Origin: Hyphomicrobiales bacterium
GTDB lineage: Bacteria > Pseudomonadota > Alphaproteobacteria > Rhizobiales > Rhizobiaceae
Reading direction: 5' to 3'
Assembly: GCA_900469475.1 (NCBI GenBank)
Contig: UBXG01000002.1
Span: forward strand, 1 to 64,000
Length of the DNA: 64,000 nt
Shown: in pieces, positions 34,911 to 45,384 of the stretch
How positions within the stretch are numbered: position 1 is the first letter of the stretch
Layout of the letters: each line of letters starts with the position of its first letter
Made by a program: the position numbers and the translations under genes
The notes under the pieces: generated by a model
Databases searched by the model: none
Seen by the model: only the letters and a program-made list of their open reading frames with translations
Told to the model about the DNA's origin: nothing

Positions 34911-35255
34911 TCGTCGGATTCCTACGCTCAACCAGTTTCACAACACGGCAAATCGACAAAGCGGCATTCGCTCTGCAAGGCAAATTCGTGGAAGTTGCAT
35001 GCTGGCCTTGGCACTTGAAGCAGATGGCACCTGGCTCATGAAAGTTGACGGCCACCAACCTGCCATCGAGAGCCGTCAGCATGCACGAAACGCGCCACCT
35101 GCGGTCATTTCAAGTTTCTGTCTCGGCAACCTGTCATCATTCCCTTAAACATTGATTAAATTTCTCAACAAAGCACGGGCGGGAAACGAGTGGGTAAGCG
35201 CGTGCGGATCGCCTTTCCTCTTTCCACACCGGCGCGAATCCACGAGAATGCAGCC
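34911..35255. other. 345-base divergent promoter region, no gene seen
   Basis: Lies between the PAS-receiver gene (minus) and mutL (plus). It should carry both promoters. I looked for sigma-54 and stress-type elements and found no convincing match. Confidence 0.4.
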
Positions 35256-37088
35256 ATGGCCATCAAGCAACTTTCCGAGACCCTGATCAACCAGATCGCC
35301 GCCGGCGAAGTCATCGAGCGCCCGGCAAGCGCGGCCAAGGAGCTGATCGAAAATGCGCTCGATGCCGGTGCGACCCGCATCGAGATCGCCACCGCAGGCG
35401 GCGGTAAGGCGTTGTTGAGAGTGACCGACAACGGCTCGGGCATGGAAGAGACGGATCTGGAGCTCGCGGTCCGGCGCCACTGCACCTCGAAGATTTCCGA
35501 CACGTTGGAGGATATCCGTACTCTCGGTTTTCGCGGCGAGGCCCTACCCTCCATCGGCTCGGTGGCGAAGCTTTCGATTGCAAGCCGCAGAGCGGGAGCA
35601 AGCAGCGGCGCCGAGATCGCCGTTGCCGGCGGCAAGGTTCTGCATCTGCGCCCAGCGGCCGCCAATCCCGGCACGATCGTCGAGGTGCGCGACTTGTTCT
35701 TCGCGACGCCCGCGCGTCTCAAATTCCTGAAAACGGAGAAGGCGGAGGCAGCAGCGATCACCGAGGTCGTCAAGCGAATGGCGATCGCCTTTCCGCGCGT
35801 GCGCTTCGTGCTGTCGGGCAGCGACCGCTCGACGCTCGAATTTCCCGCGACCGGAGATGATCATCTCGCCCGCATGGCGCAGATACTGGGGGCCGATTTC
35901 AAGGATAATGCCATCGCGCTAGACGCGGTGCGAGAGGATGTGAGCCTCACCGGTTTTGCCGGCGTGCCGACCTTCAACCGTGGGAACTCCGCGCATCAAT
36001 ATGCCTTCGTCAATGGCCGGCCTGTGCAGGACAAGCTGATCCTGTCGGCAATCCGCGGTGCCTATGCGGAAACCATCCCCTCCGGCCGTTATCCTGTCGC
36101 TGTCCTTTCCTTGACGCTCGACCCCGCGCTGGTCGACGTCAACGTGCATCCGGCGAAATCCGATGTACGTTTCCGCGATCCCGGTCTCGTGCGCGGCCTG
36201 ATCGTCGGTGCCATTCGCGAAGCTTTGGCGCGCGAGGGCGACCGGGCCGCCACAACAGGCGCGGATGGCATGCTGCGCGCCTTCACCGCTGGCCGCTCTG
36301 GCTTCCAATCGGGCTGGCGACCCGCGCCGGCAGCGGCTCCATGGACGGCGGAAACTTCGCCATCTCGCCCCTACGAACGAGCCGCCGCAGCGGCGGGATA
36401 CGGATTTGCCGAAAGACCGCAGGCCGCCTTCGACGGACTTGCCATGCCGACGGCTCGCGCGGAAGTCGCACCGCCGGTGGAGCCGGTACGGGCCGAGGAA
36501 CCCGCTCGCTTTCCACTGGGCGCCGCCCGCGCTCAGCTGCATGAGAACTATATCGTCGCCCAGACGGAAAACGGGCTCGTCATCGTCGATCAGCACGCGG
36601 CGCATGAACGGCTGGTGTTCGAAGCTATGCGCAAGGCTCTGCATTCTAAGCGCCTGCCCTCGCAGGTCCTGCTCATTCCTGAGATCGTCGACCTGCCCGA
36701 AGAGGATTGCGACCGGCTGATGGTGTTTGCCGAAGAGCTCGGCGAACTCGGCCTTGCCGTCGAACGCTTCGGCCCAGGCGCGGTCGCCGTTAGGGAGACG
36801 CCGGCCATGCTCGGCGAGGTCGATGCACGGGGCCTGGTTCGGCAATTGGCCGACGAGATTGCCGAATGGGATACGGCCTCGGGCCTTGCCGCCAAGCTGG
36901 AATATGTGGCCGCGACCATGGCCTGCCACGGCTCGGTACGGTCCGGCCGGCGCCTGCGCCCGGAAGAGATGAACGCGCTTTTGCGTCAGATGGAGGCGAC
37001 GCCGGGCTCCGGACAATGCAATCACGGCAGGCCGACTTATATAGAGTTGAAGCTCACAGACATCGAGCGGCTGTTCGGGCGCAGCTGA
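35256..37088 (+). CDS. mutL: DNA mismatch repair protein MutL
   Basis: 610 aa. The N-terminal GHKL ATPase carries [19 protein letters not shown] and [11 protein letters not shown] variable Pro/Ala-rich linker (about 340-430) precedes the C-terminal dimerisation and endonuclease domain. The metal-binding motif DQHA-x2-E-x4-E is intact at 445-456 ([12 protein letters not shown]), with [10 protein letters not shown] and [11 protein letters not shown] also present. MutL thus looks able to nick DNA itself, as expected where MutH is absent. The start ATG at 35256 begins [10 protein letters not shown]. It is divergent from the PAS-receiver gene. Confidence 0.96.
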   Translation: MAIKQLSETLINQIAAGEVIERPASAAKELIENALDAGATRIEIATAGGGKALLRVTDNGSGMEETDLELAVRRHCTSKISDTLEDIRTLGFRGEALPSIGSVAKLSIASRRAGASSGAEIAVAGGKVLHLRPAAANPGTIVEVRDLFFATPARLKFLKTEKAEAAAITEVVKRMAIAFPRVRFVLSGSDRSTLEFPATGDDHLARMAQILGADFKDNAIALDAVREDVSLTGFAGVPTFNRGNSAHQYAFVNGRPVQDKLILSAIRGAYAETIPSGRYPVAVLSLTLDPALVDVNVHPAKSDVRFRDPGLVRGLIVGAIREALAREGDRAATTGADGMLRAFTAGRSGFQSGWRPAPAAAPWTAETSPSRPYERAAAAAGYGFAERPQAAFDGLAMPTARAEVAPPVEPVRAEEPARFPLGAARAQLHENYIVAQTENGLVIVDQHAAHERLVFEAMRKALHSKRLPSQVLLIPEIVDLPEEDCDRLMVFAEELGELGLAVERFGPGAVAVRETPAMLGEVDARGLVRQLADEIAEWDTASGLAAKLEYVAATMACHGSVRSGRRLRPEEMNALLRQMEATPGSGQCNHGRPTYIELKLTDIERLFGRS

Positions 37089-37233
37089 CCTAAGCTATTT
37101 CCAGAAGGAACTTTTCCGCGAAATAATAGTCAGGAAAGTCACGCCCGCCGTAGCGACCTTGCGCGTCATATTTGACGCATGGCGCTGTAGTGCGGTATGG
37201 CAAACGGATGAGACAGATCAAGGACGGCATCAG

Positions 37234-37464
37234 ATGAATCTTTTCGAGGGACATGGAAATCGCGAGGCGAAAATTCGCTACCTCGACGGCGATTTCCAAA
37301 TCCTGATGCCGGGTTCCTATGTGGTCTGCGCCATGACCGGCAAGCATATTGCGCTCGATGAGCTGCGCTATTGGAGCGTTGCCCGGCAGGAACCCTATGC
37401 GGACGTCATCACCTCGCTCGAAGCCGAAAAGCGCGCCGGCGCGCTGCCCAATCAGAAGCGTTGA
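37234..37464 (+). CDS. DUF2093 domain protein
   Basis: 76 aa. Alphaproteobacterial DUF2093 protein beginning MNLFEGHGNREAKIRYLDGD, with the conserved GSYVVCAMTGKHIALDELRYWSV core. It is small, soluble and of unknown function; two conserved-looking positions (Cys and His in VVCAMTGKH) could matter. The start has AAGGA 9 bases upstream. It follows mutL by 145 bases and is convergent with lpxK. Confidence 0.85.
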   Translation: MNLFEGHGNREAKIRYLDGDFQILMPGSYVVCAMTGKHIALDELRYWSVARQEPYADVITSLEAEKRAGALPNQKR

Positions 37465-37493
37465 TTTCTCTTCCTGAATAACCAGACGTGGCC

Positions 37494-38543
37494 CTAGGCC
37501 GCTTTGCTATTGCGCTTTTCCCGCAAGCGACGCTCTCGCGCGGCTGCAATGGCCCTGTCGATAATCAGGGCTGGGGCCTGGGGATCGTCAAAGACCATAT
37601 CGATCTCGATCACCCGGCAGCGCTGCAGCAGTTCGTCGGCGCGGCCATGATGGCCGATCAGGCGCACGTAGTCCTTCGACGTGGTGACGATCTCAAGCCC
37701 CTCGCGCGCGGCTATGTCGAGCATGTCGGAAACGTCGTCTTCGCCGGGATGTTCGTGATCTCCGAAGCTGCGCCGGACGGCGATCTCAGCCCCCAGCGTC
37801 TCGACCGTGCGGAAGAACTTGGCGGGATCGGCGATGCCGGCGAAGGCAAGCACCTTACGTCCGCGCAAATCCTCATGCCCACGCACTCTGACGCTCGCTG
37901 AAAAGAAAGGCTTCCCCGCCCTTGCCGCAAGACGCACAACGCGATCGGCGGCGGTGCCTTCACCGACTTTCAGCAGGCCGGACGCATAGAGGAGCTGTGT
38001 GCGCAGCGGTGCACGCACCGGACCGCTGGGAACCAGATGACCGTTGCCGATGCCCCTGCCTGCATCGACCACCACAAGGGCATAGTCGATCGCAATCTGC
38101 GCGCTCTGGAAGCCGTCATCCATGATGATGAGATCAGCCCCCTCGCGCACGAGCCTTTCCGCACCATCGGCACGGCGACGGGCAATGACCGTCAGCGCCT
38201 CGCGGGCAAGCAGCAGCGGTTCGTCGCCGACGGCCGTGGCATGATGATGCGTGGGATCGACGACCGTCGTGACATCGAGCGAGCCGCCATAGCCGCGGCT
38301 GAGGAACCCCGGCTTCAGCCCCTTCGCCTTCGCGGCCTGGGCGAGCGCGAGCGCCGTCGGTGTCTTGCCGGCGCCGCCGACCGTAAAATTGCCGACGCAG
38401 ATGACCGGCACTGGCACGGAGGTGCGTTTGCCATGCACCATGCGATGTCCGGCGATACGGCCATACAGGAAAGAAAAGGGTGAGAGCCCCCAGGCACGCC
38501 AATCCGGCTTTCGCCACCAGAAAGGTGGGGCTTCCGATACCAT
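37494..38543 (-). CDS. lpxK: Tetraacyldisaccharide 4'-kinase
   Basis: 349 aa membrane-associated kinase that adds the 4'-phosphate to the lipid A precursor (disaccharide-1-phosphate to lipid IVA) using ATP. The Walker A-like [15 protein letters not shown] is near residue 51, and [11 protein letters not shown] holds the catalytic Asp near 143. One N-terminal hydrophobic segment ([15 protein letters not shown]) anchors it. It is the last gene of the Kdo/lipid A run, 84 bases after the HAD gene. Confidence 0.94.
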   Translation of the reverse strand: MVSEAPPFWWRKPDWRAWGLSPFSFLYGRIAGHRMVHGKRTSVPVPVICVGNFTVGGAGKTPTALALAQAAKAKGLKPGFLSRGYGGSLDVTTVVDPTHHHATAVGDEPLLLAREALTVIARRRADGAERLVREGADLIIMDDGFQSAQIAIDYALVVVDAGRGIGNGHLVPSGPVRAPLRTQLLYASGLLKVGEGTAADRVVRLAARAGKPFFSASVRVRGHEDLRGRKVLAFAGIADPAKFFRTVETLGAEIAVRRSFGDHEHPGEDDVSDMLDIAAREGLEIVTTSKDYVRLIGHHGRADELLQRCRVIEIDMVFDDPQAPALIIDRAIAAARERRLREKRNSKAA

Positions 38544-38627
38544 GCGTCTAATCCAGCCCTATTCCTGTGCCTGCGACCAAGCGGCAAGAAAGGGCAGATT
38601 GCATGAAAAAGCAAGCCATTGCCGGGA

Positions 38628-39359
38628 TCAGGCCGATTGCGCCACAGGCATGAGCAGGTTTTCAAGCTCGGTAATGTCGTTGAGGCAATAATCCGATGCG
38701 GCCGTCAACGTCTCGCGCGAACCGGTGCCCGTCAGCACGCCGACGGTCAGGCCGACGCCGGCGTTGCGGCCCATGTGGAGATCATGATTGTTGTCGCCGA
38801 CCACAGCGACCTGTGCCGGCGAAAGGCCTGTCGCGGCGTAGAAGCCGAGTACCATGCCCGGCTCCGGCTTAGTACCGAAGCCGCTATCGTAGCCGGCGAT
38901 GTAATCGATATAGTCGATGAAGCCGAAGCGGCGCGCTGTCTGGCGGATGGAGCGCTCATTGTCGCTGGAGGCAACGCCGAGCCTGTATCCGCGCTCATGC
39001 AGGCGCTGGAAGAATGCCGCGAGATCGGTGACGGGCGAGGAGAAATCGGCCGCATGCGCAAAAAGCGCGTCGAGTTTTTCCACCAGCTCCGCGACATCCA
39101 CTTTCGAGCCGGCAGCCACCAGGCCCTCGGAAATCTGCCGGGTGTTACCTGCCGCAAGCAGGCTATCCGGCACGATGTGCCCGGAGATCGGATCCATGCC
39201 GCAGGCAGAGAGAAGATGATCGGCAAGGATAGGATCGTCCTGAGCAGCGATGCGTGCGAGCTCGCGATTGACCGGCAGCCAGCTCTGGTCATAGTCGAGC
39301 AACGTGCCGTCCTTGTCGAAAAGAATGCCCGCAATCGCTCCCAACTTGGCCGCTGTCAT
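38628..39359 (-). CDS. HAD-superfamily phosphatase
   Basis: 243 aa. Motif I is ILFDKDGTLLDYD near residue 13, motif II is VASSDN near 129, and motif IV is VVGDNNHDLHMGRNAG. The helical cap between motifs I and II suits phosphoglycolate-phosphatase-like enzymes. It sits between waaA and lpxK, 12 bases downstream of waaA, so it is probably co-transcribed. A role in Kdo or lipid A supply is only suggested by position; KdsC-type phosphatases are smaller and lack this cap. Confidence 0.82.
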   Translation of the reverse strand: MTAAKLGAIAGILFDKDGTLLDYDQSWLPVNRELARIAAQDDPILADHLLSACGMDPISGHIVPDSLLAAGNTRQISEGLVAAGSKVDVAELVEKLDALFAHAADFSSPVTDLAAFFQRLHERGYRLGVASSDNERSIRQTARRFGFIDYIDYIAGYDSGFGTKPEPGMVLGFYAATGLSPAQVAVVGDNNHDLHMGRNAGVGLTVGVLTGTGSRETLTAASDYCLNDITELENLLMPVAQSA

Positions 39360-39371
39360 GCCCTTCCCTTC

Positions 39372-40691
39372 TTATCCGTTCGCCATCGTTTTCGGCATCA
39401 GCCGCGCCTTGACCGAAAGCGGATTGATATAAGGCTCCAGCCCTTTCACCGTTGCTGCCAGTGCACCACGCATTTCATGCACGGCTGCGAAGCCGGCGTC
39501 GATCATACCGCGTCGTGCCGTGTCGTTAGTGAGCAAATAATGCACGCCGCGCGCCAGCATCTCGGTATCGCGCACCATGCGGGCGCTGCCGCGGCGGGCG
39601 AGCAACTGATAGGAGTCACGGAAATTCTGGACATGGCCGCCCGTCAGGATCGCGCAGCCGAGCATAGCCGGCTCAAGCGGGTTCTGGCCGCCTTCGTTGA
39701 ATAGCGATTTGCCCATGAAGGCGACTTCCGTCATCCGCAGGTAAAGCCCCATCTCGCCGATCGTATCCCCAAGGAAGACATCGACATCGGGCGAAAGGAT
39801 GTCATTGCGGGTGCGGCGCGCCACTTTCAGGCCCTGTTCGACCAGCATCGCCTCTATCGCATCGCAGCGCTCGGGATGGCGCGGCACGATGATGGTGAGC
39901 TGACCGTTATGCTCCTTGAGCATCGAATGGACGGTGGCTGCAGCACCCTCCTCGCCCTCGAAGGTCGAGACAGCTGCCCAGGTCTTGCGGTCGCCGACCT
40001 GCTTCATGTAGCTGGCAAGCGTCGGCGCGTCATAGGACGGCGCGTCCGTATCCACCTTGAGATTACCTGATTTGAGAACCTGCAGGGCGCCGAGATCACG
40101 GAAGCGTTCGGCATCGAGGTCGGACTGTGCCACGACCAGCGCCAGATTTTCGAACAGCGCCTCGGCAAGCGAGGGATGCCGGCTCCAGCGCGCGAAGGAT
40201 CGATCCGACATGCGGGCGTTGACGAGGATCTGCGGAATGCGCTTGCGGCCAAGCTCCATGATCGTTGTAGGCCAGATCTCGGATTCGGCGAAAATGGCGC
40301 AATCGGGCTGCCAATAATCGAGGAACCGCTTGATGGCAGGCTTGAGATCAAGAGGAACGTATTGATGGATTACCTCGTCGCCAAGCCGCTGATGCGCGAC
40401 CTTGGCAGAGGTGATCGTGCCCGTCGTCAGGATGACATGGATATCGCGGCGACGGATTTCTCGGATCAACGGAATGACGGCCGAGGTTTCGCCGACGCTT
40501 GCGGCATGGAACCAGATCAGCGGTCCCTGCGGGCGGTTGGCGCTGGCATAACCCGAGCGCTCCAGCCTGCGGGAGCTATCTTCCTTGCCCTTCGCCGCGC
40601 GAACGGCGAGATAAGGCCCGATGAACGGATAAACGGCAATTCCGCCGAAACGATAGGCGCTCAAGGCAAGACGCGCCCTGAGGCTACTCAT
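39372..40691 (-). CDS. waaA: 3-deoxy-D-manno-octulosonic acid transferase
   Basis: 439 aa GT-B enzyme that transfers Kdo from CMP-Kdo to lipid A precursor. Family landmarks are an N-terminal membrane anchor (YRFGGIAVYPFIGPYLAV), WFHAASVGE near 60, VILTTGTITSA, FAESEIWPT near 137, and the C-terminal GKSLFNEGGQNPLEPAMLG block. It acts at the inner face of the cytoplasmic membrane. It is about 180 bases downstream of the DUF4170 gene and 12 bases before the HAD gene. Confidence 0.95.
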   Translation of the reverse strand: MSSLRARLALSAYRFGGIAVYPFIGPYLAVRAAKGKEDSSRRLERSGYASANRPQGPLIWFHAASVGETSAVIPLIREIRRRDIHVILTTGTITSAKVAHQRLGDEVIHQYVPLDLKPAIKRFLDYWQPDCAIFAESEIWPTTIMELGRKRIPQILVNARMSDRSFARWSRHPSLAEALFENLALVVAQSDLDAERFRDLGALQVLKSGNLKVDTDAPSYDAPTLASYMKQVGDRKTWAAVSTFEGEEGAAATVHSMLKEHNGQLTIIVPRHPERCDAIEAMLVEQGLKVARRTRNDILSPDVDVFLGDTIGEMGLYLRMTEVAFMGKSLFNEGGQNPLEPAMLGCAILTGGHVQNFRDSYQLLARRGSARMVRDTEMLARGVHYLLTNDTARRGMIDAGFAAVHEMRGALAATVKGLEPYINPLSVKARLMPKTMANG

Positions 40692-40871
40692 TTCGACCGC
40701 CTCCCATCCCAGCTGATCATCATCTATGCCAAATCCCGATAACCACGCGGCCGAATAAGCAGCCGAATTTTCGTTCTTATTGTGTCAAAGATACTGCTTC
40801 ATGGCCGGATTTAAAGCGACAACGCTTTCCCGGATAGAGATATCAAATGCAAAATTCGGAGTAATGCGACC

Positions 40872-41117
40872 TCAGGATGCCGCTTTTTCCTGCGGATCAA
40901 GCAAGCGATGCAGGTGGACAATGAAATAACGCATATGGGCATTGTCGACAGTCTGCTGTGCCTTGGACTTCCACGCCACCAGCGCGCTCGCATAATCGGG
41001 ATACATGCCGACGATATCGAGCTCATTGAGATTGCGGAACTGGACCTCTTCGAGGTTTTCCAATTCGCCGCCGAAGACAAGGTGCAGGAGCTGCTTTTTG
41101 CCGCTGGTATCAGTCAT
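40872..41117 (-). CDS. DUF4170 domain protein
   Basis: 81 aa small soluble alphaproteobacterial protein (LLHLVFGGELENLEE, then LDIVGMYPDYASALVAWKSKAQ and MRYFIVHLHRLL). The function is unknown. It lies between cysQ and waaA on the same strand, the usual company of this family, so it may belong to the lipopolysaccharide or sulfur-nucleotide context. The sequence has no cysteine or metal motif. Confidence 0.85.
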   Translation of the reverse strand: MTDTSGKKQLLHLVFGGELENLEEVQFRNLNELDIVGMYPDYASALVAWKSKAQQTVDNAHMRYFIVHLHRLLDPQEKAAS

Positions 41118-41178
41118 TTTCGTCTCTTTCTACTGTCGTCCCCCTCCGTCCTTCATCTGCGGGATTTTGACGGAAAGG

Positions 41179-41985
41179 TCAACCGTCTCGTCGGTTCGAT
41201 AGTTGACGGAGGAACTCCGGTAATTGTGCTGCCGACGCACCGCAAAGTTCGTCATGGGATACTTCGGCGCGGTTGTAGCGCAAGGTCTTGCCGGAGAGAT
41301 CCACGAGAGCGCCGCCGGCTCGCTCCAGAATGAGATCGGCGGCGGCGAGATCCCAGTCGTGGGAGTTGCGTTTGACGATTGTTCCCTCAAGCCTGCCGTC
41401 CGCCACCATGGCAAGGCGGTAGGCGAGCGACGGCACGTGCTTCACCCGCTCGACCGTCTTGCGAAAATCCGGATCGAAGCCCTTCAGCATCTCCTCGCCG
41501 GTCGCAAGACGATTGATATCGTCGCCGACCCTCTGGGAAACGCTGATCGGCTCGCCGTTCTTCAAGGCCTGCCCGCCGGCCGTCGCCACAAAGAGCTCGT
41601 CCAGCGCCGGCGCATAGAGGACACCCGCCACCGGCCGGCCGTCAGTGACGACGGCAACGCTGACGCACCATAGATCCAGGCCGGAGAGAAAACCCCTGGT
41701 GCCGTCGATCGGATCGACGACGAAGACGGTCGCGTGCTTCAGACGCTCGGCGTCATCATCGGTTTCCTCGGAAAGCCAGCCATAATCGGGCCTTGCGGTG
41801 CGAAGCGTGGCGGCCAGACTTTCGTTCGCGGCAAAATCCGCGGCACTGACCGGGGACTGGCCGTTGTTCTTCCACCAGACTTCCGGCGATTGCCGGAAGA
41901 AACCGAGAGCGATCTTGCCCGCCTCGAGCGCGGCACCCACGATCAGGTCCACATCGCTCAATTGGCCGGCCTTGCTATCGATCAT
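41179..41985 (-). CDS. cysQ: 3'(2'),5'-bisphosphate nucleotidase / inositol monophosphatase family
   Basis: 268 aa Mg2+-dependent, Li+-sensitive phosphatase fold. The metal site is made by SEETDD near residue 72, DPIDGTRGF near 91, and the C-terminal SHDWDLAAADLIL. It likely removes the 3'-phosphate from PAP, the by-product of sulfation, or dephosphorylates inositol phosphates. Sequence alone does not settle which. It follows pmbA by 26 bases and precedes the DUF4170 gene. Confidence 0.85.
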   Translation of the reverse strand: MIDSKAGQLSDVDLIVGAALEAGKIALGFFRQSPEVWWKNNGQSPVSAADFAANESLAATLRTARPDYGWLSEETDDDAERLKHATVFVVDPIDGTRGFLSGLDLWCVSVAVVTDGRPVAGVLYAPALDELFVATAGGQALKNGEPISVSQRVGDDINRLATGEEMLKGFDPDFRKTVERVKHVPSLAYRLAMVADGRLEGTIVKRNSHDWDLAAADLILERAGGALVDLSGKTLRYNRAEVSHDELCGASAAQLPEFLRQLSNRRDG

Positions 41986-42011
41986 TGACGAATTCCAATC
42001 TCCGCTCGTTT

Positions 42012-43364
42012 TTAGCGGCCCGCGAGCGTCATGCCCTCAATGGCAAGCGTCGGAGCGGCGATGCCGAAATCGCGATCGATGTCGTTCGCCGGCGCCACGC
42101 GCATGAACATGTCCTTCAGATTGGAGGCGATCGTCACCTCCGAAACCGCGAACGTCAATTCGCCGTTCTCGATCCAGAAACCGGTGGCGCCACGGCTGTA
42201 TTCGCCGGTGATCATATTGACGCCCTGGCCGATGAGCTCGGTGACATAGAAGCCCGCACCGACGCTGCGGATCAGTTCCTCGGGTGAAATATCGCCGGGT
42301 TCCAGCGCGAGGTTCGTGGAAGCAGGCGATACGGACGTGCCGCCGCGCACACCGCGACCGTTGGTCTTCAGCCCGCCACCGATTTCCCGCGCCGTCGCCG
42401 TGGACAGGAACCAGGACTTCAGCACACCGTCCTCGATCATGACGAGCCGCTTGCCAGACACGCCTTCGCCGTCGAAGGGCCGCGAGGACGGGCCGCGCAC
42501 GATCAGCGGATCGTCCGTAATCGAAAGGCCCGCCTTCAGCACCTGCTGGCCCATCTTGTCGCGCAGGAAGCTGGTCTTGCGGGCGACGGACGCGCCATTG
42601 ATGGCGCCGGCGATATGGCCGACGAAGCCGCGCGCGACACGTGGATCAAAAACGACCGTGACATTCTTGCCGGTCGGAACCTGCCGCGGATTGAGGCGTT
42701 TGACCACACGCTCGCCGGCGCGGCGGCCGATCTCCTCAGCCGCATCGAGATCGGCAAAATAGAGACGGCTGTCGAAATCATAGTCGCGCTCCATGCCGGT
42801 GCCCTCGCCGGCAATGACGCTGACGGAGCGCCCGAAGCGCGAGCCCATATAGTGGCCGGAAAAACCATGCGAAGTGACGAGCACAAGCCCGCCCATGCCG
42901 GCCGAGGCGCCGGCCCCGGAAGAATTGGTGACGCCGGAAACGGCAAGAGCTGCCGCCTCGGTCGCAAGCGCCGCTTCGCGTAGCTGCTCCGTGGAAACCT
43001 CGGTCGGATCGAACAGTTCGAGATCGGGATAGCTCTTGGCGAGATCCGCCCCATCGGCAAGGCAGGCGAAGGGATCCTCCGGCGAAACCTTGGCCATGGC
43101 GACCGCGCGCTCGGCAAGAGCATTCAGATCGAAGCCTGGATTGGCCGAAACGCTGGCGACCCGATTGCCAACGAACACCCTCAGCGAAAAGTCGTCGCTC
43201 TCGGAGGATTCCGTGCCTTCCACCTTGCCGAGGCGTACGCTGACGGAATGGGCCCTCGATCGCACCACGACAGCATCGGCCGCATCCGCGCCGGCTTTAC
43301 GGGCAAGATCGATCAACTGGCTGGCGCGGGAAAGCAGAGCGGCGGAATCGATTTCAGAGGTCAT
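42012..43364 (-). CDS. pmbA: TldE/PmbA-type metalloprotease subunit
   Basis: 450 aa (E. coli PmbA has 450). PmbA (TldE) pairs with TldD, which carries the metal site, to mature peptides such as microcin B17 or to degrade CcdA. The protein lacks the TldD HExxxH motif, as expected, and carries the conserved C-terminal SPASTNLALEPGD and YVTELIGQGVNMITGEYSRGATGFWIENGE blocks. A tldD gene is not visible here. It opens a minus-strand series with cysQ and is divergent from the antiporter. Confidence 0.93.
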   Translation of the reverse strand: MTSEIDSAALLSRASQLIDLARKAGADAADAVVVRSRAHSVSVRLGKVEGTESSESDDFSLRVFVGNRVASVSANPGFDLNALAERAVAMAKVSPEDPFACLADGADLAKSYPDLELFDPTEVSTEQLREAALATEAAALAVSGVTNSSGAGASAGMGGLVLVTSHGFSGHYMGSRFGRSVSVIAGEGTGMERDYDFDSRLYFADLDAAEEIGRRAGERVVKRLNPRQVPTGKNVTVVFDPRVARGFVGHIAGAINGASVARKTSFLRDKMGQQVLKAGLSITDDPLIVRGPSSRPFDGEGVSGKRLVMIEDGVLKSWFLSTATAREIGGGLKTNGRGVRGGTSVSPASTNLALEPGDISPEELIRSVGAGFYVTELIGQGVNMITGEYSRGATGFWIENGELTFAVSEVTIASNLKDMFMRVAPANDIDRDFGIAAPTLAIEGMTLAGR

Positions 43365-43514
43365 GACTTGGCCTTTCCTTCGCGTTCCATTTATTGTGCA
43401 CTACATAAAGCATCAAGTGCGGCAAAGCCGATTCTTGTACTAATCCCTTCACGCATGGTTGTTTATCATGGCCAAGCGTCGCAACACCGCCTGCCCCACG
43501 GAAAGAAACAGACG

Positions 43515-45335
43515 ATGTCCGCCCCCAATACGCTTTTCACCGAAACCCTGCTGCTGCTCGGCGGTGCCGTCGTCACGGCGCCTATCTTCAAGAAACTGGG
43601 GCTTGGCACCGTGCTCGGCTATCTCGCCGCCGGCGTCGTCATCGGGCCGATCCTCCATAGCATCAGCGACAGCGAGGCCGTGCTTGCGGTTGCCGAACTC
43701 GGCGTCGTCTTCCTGCTCTTCATCATCGGCCTGGAGTTGAAACCATCGCGTCTGTGGCAGATGCGTCGCGATATTTTCGGTCTCGGCACGGCACAAGTTG
43801 TTCTCAGCGGACTTGCACTGATGGTAGCCGCCTATTTCGGCGGCATTGCCGGCTGGAAGGGTAGCATCATCATCGGCTTCGGCCTGGCGCTTTCCTCGAC
43901 TGCCTTCGCGATGCAGATCCTCGAACAGCAAGGCGACGTCAACACGAAATACGGCCAGCGCTCCTTCTCGATGCTGCTGCTACAGGATCTCGCCATCGTG
44001 CCGCTGCTGGCGCTCATCACTGTGCTCGACGGCGCGCAGGAAACCGCCAATCCTCTGCCAAGCCTGGCAATCGCCATCGGCGCGGTGGCGGCAATGATCA
44101 TCGCGGGGCGCTATCTGCTGACGCCGCTGTTTCAGGTGATCGCTCGCACCGGCGCCCGCGAGGCGATGATTGCGGCCGCCCTCTTCGTCGTCATGGGATC
44201 GGCAACGCTGATGCAGCTTGCCGGCCTTTCCATGGCGATGGGTGCCTTTCTCTCCGGCGTAATGCTGGCCGAATCCTCCTATCGGCATGAGCTGGAGGCG
44301 GATATCGAGCCCTTCCGTGGCGTGTTGCTCGCCATTTTCTTCATCGCCGTCGGCCTGTCGCTGAAACTCGACGTGATCCTCGACAACTGGGTGCTGATCG
44401 TGCTCGCTGTTCCGGTGATGATGTTCATCAAGGCGATCGTGATCTATGCGCTCTGCCGCGTCACAGGCTCCCCGCATAACGATGCCGTGCGTATTGCCGG
44501 CCTCCTGCCACAAGGCGGCGAATTCGGATTCGTGCTCTTCAGCGCGGCCAGCGCCAGCGGCGGGCTCTTCTCCGCCAACACGGCATCGACGCTGATCGCC
44601 ATCGTGACGCTATCAATGGCGCTGACGCCGCTGAGTTCCGCGCTGGCGAAGCGGATGGTCAAGGGAGACGCGCAGGAAGAGCTGGACGAGGATTTCGAGG
44701 GCGCAGGCTCCGACGTGCTGATGATCGGCTTTTCACGTTTCGGCCAGATTGCCGCGCAGATCCTGCTTGCCAGCGGCCGCGACGTCACCGTCATCGATTT
44801 CTCCGCCGATCGCATCCGCCAGGCATCGAGCTTCGGTTTCCGCATCTATTTCGGCGACGGCACCCGCAAGGACGTACTGCGCTCCGCCGGCATCGATCGC
44901 GCCAAGATCGTCGTCGTCAGCACGCATCTGCGCGAGGTGACCGACAAGATCGTCGAACTCGTGCAGACGGATTATCCGCACGCGCGCATCTTCGTGCGCT
45001 CCTACGACCGCATTCATTCGATCGAGCTGCGTCACAAGGGCGTGGATTACGAGCTGCGCGAGACGCTGGAATCCGGCCTGCTCTTCGGCCGCCGTACGCT
45101 GGAGGCGCTCGGCGTCAGCGAGGCGGAAGCCTATGAGATCGGCGAGGATATCCGCAAACGCGACGAGCAGCGGCTCGTGCTGCAGGTCAGCGAGGGGCTG
45201 CAGGCCGGCACCGACATGCTCTACTCGCGCCCCGTCAAGCCGGAGCCGCTGGTCAAGCCGAAGCGTGCGGCCGAAACCTACAGCGATGCAGACGATCTCG
45301 TTGCCTTGCCGCAGGAGGAGCCGGAGCGGGCTTAA
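43515..45335 (+). CDS. CPA2-family (Kef-type) monovalent cation:proton antiporter
   Basis: 606 aa. About 12 N-terminal transmembrane helices form a Na+/H+ exchanger domain, for example GTVLGYLAAGVVIGPIL. A TrkA-N domain starts near 402 with the dinucleotide-binding motif GFSRFGQIAAQIL. A short C-terminal tail follows. The architecture is that of KefB/KefC glutathione-gated K+ efflux systems. No KefF/G ancillary gene is adjacent. The start ATG at 43515 begins MSAPNTLFTETLLL; longer upstream frames are not needed. It is divergent from pmbA. Confidence 0.88.
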   Translation: MSAPNTLFTETLLLLGGAVVTAPIFKKLGLGTVLGYLAAGVVIGPILHSISDSEAVLAVAELGVVFLLFIIGLELKPSRLWQMRRDIFGLGTAQVVLSGLALMVAAYFGGIAGWKGSIIIGFGLALSSTAFAMQILEQQGDVNTKYGQRSFSMLLLQDLAIVPLLALITVLDGAQETANPLPSLAIAIGAVAAMIIAGRYLLTPLFQVIARTGAREAMIAAALFVVMGSATLMQLAGLSMAMGAFLSGVMLAESSYRHELEADIEPFRGVLLAIFFIAVGLSLKLDVILDNWVLIVLAVPVMMFIKAIVIYALCRVTGSPHNDAVRIAGLLPQGGEFGFVLFSAASASGGLFSANTASTLIAIVTLSMALTPLSSALAKRMVKGDAQEELDEDFEGAGSDVLMIGFSRFGQIAAQILLASGRDVTVIDFSADRIRQASSFGFRIYFGDGTRKDVLRSAGIDRAKIVVVSTHLREVTDKIVELVQTDYPHARIFVRSYDRIHSIELRHKGVDYELRETLESGLLFGRRTLEALGVSEAEAYEIGEDIRKRDEQRLVLQVSEGLQAGTDMLYSRPVKPEPLVKPKRAAETYSDADDLVALPQEEPERA

Positions 45336-45384
45336 TCTTCGTACGGTCCTGGCGGAAACACAGCCAGCGGCTACTGGCTAAATA

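Noticed and set aside
34990..35040. Possible sigma-54 promoter (TTGGCAC followed by TTGAAGCA) between the PAS gene and mutL
   Set aside because: The -12 element TTGC is missing and spacing does not fit.
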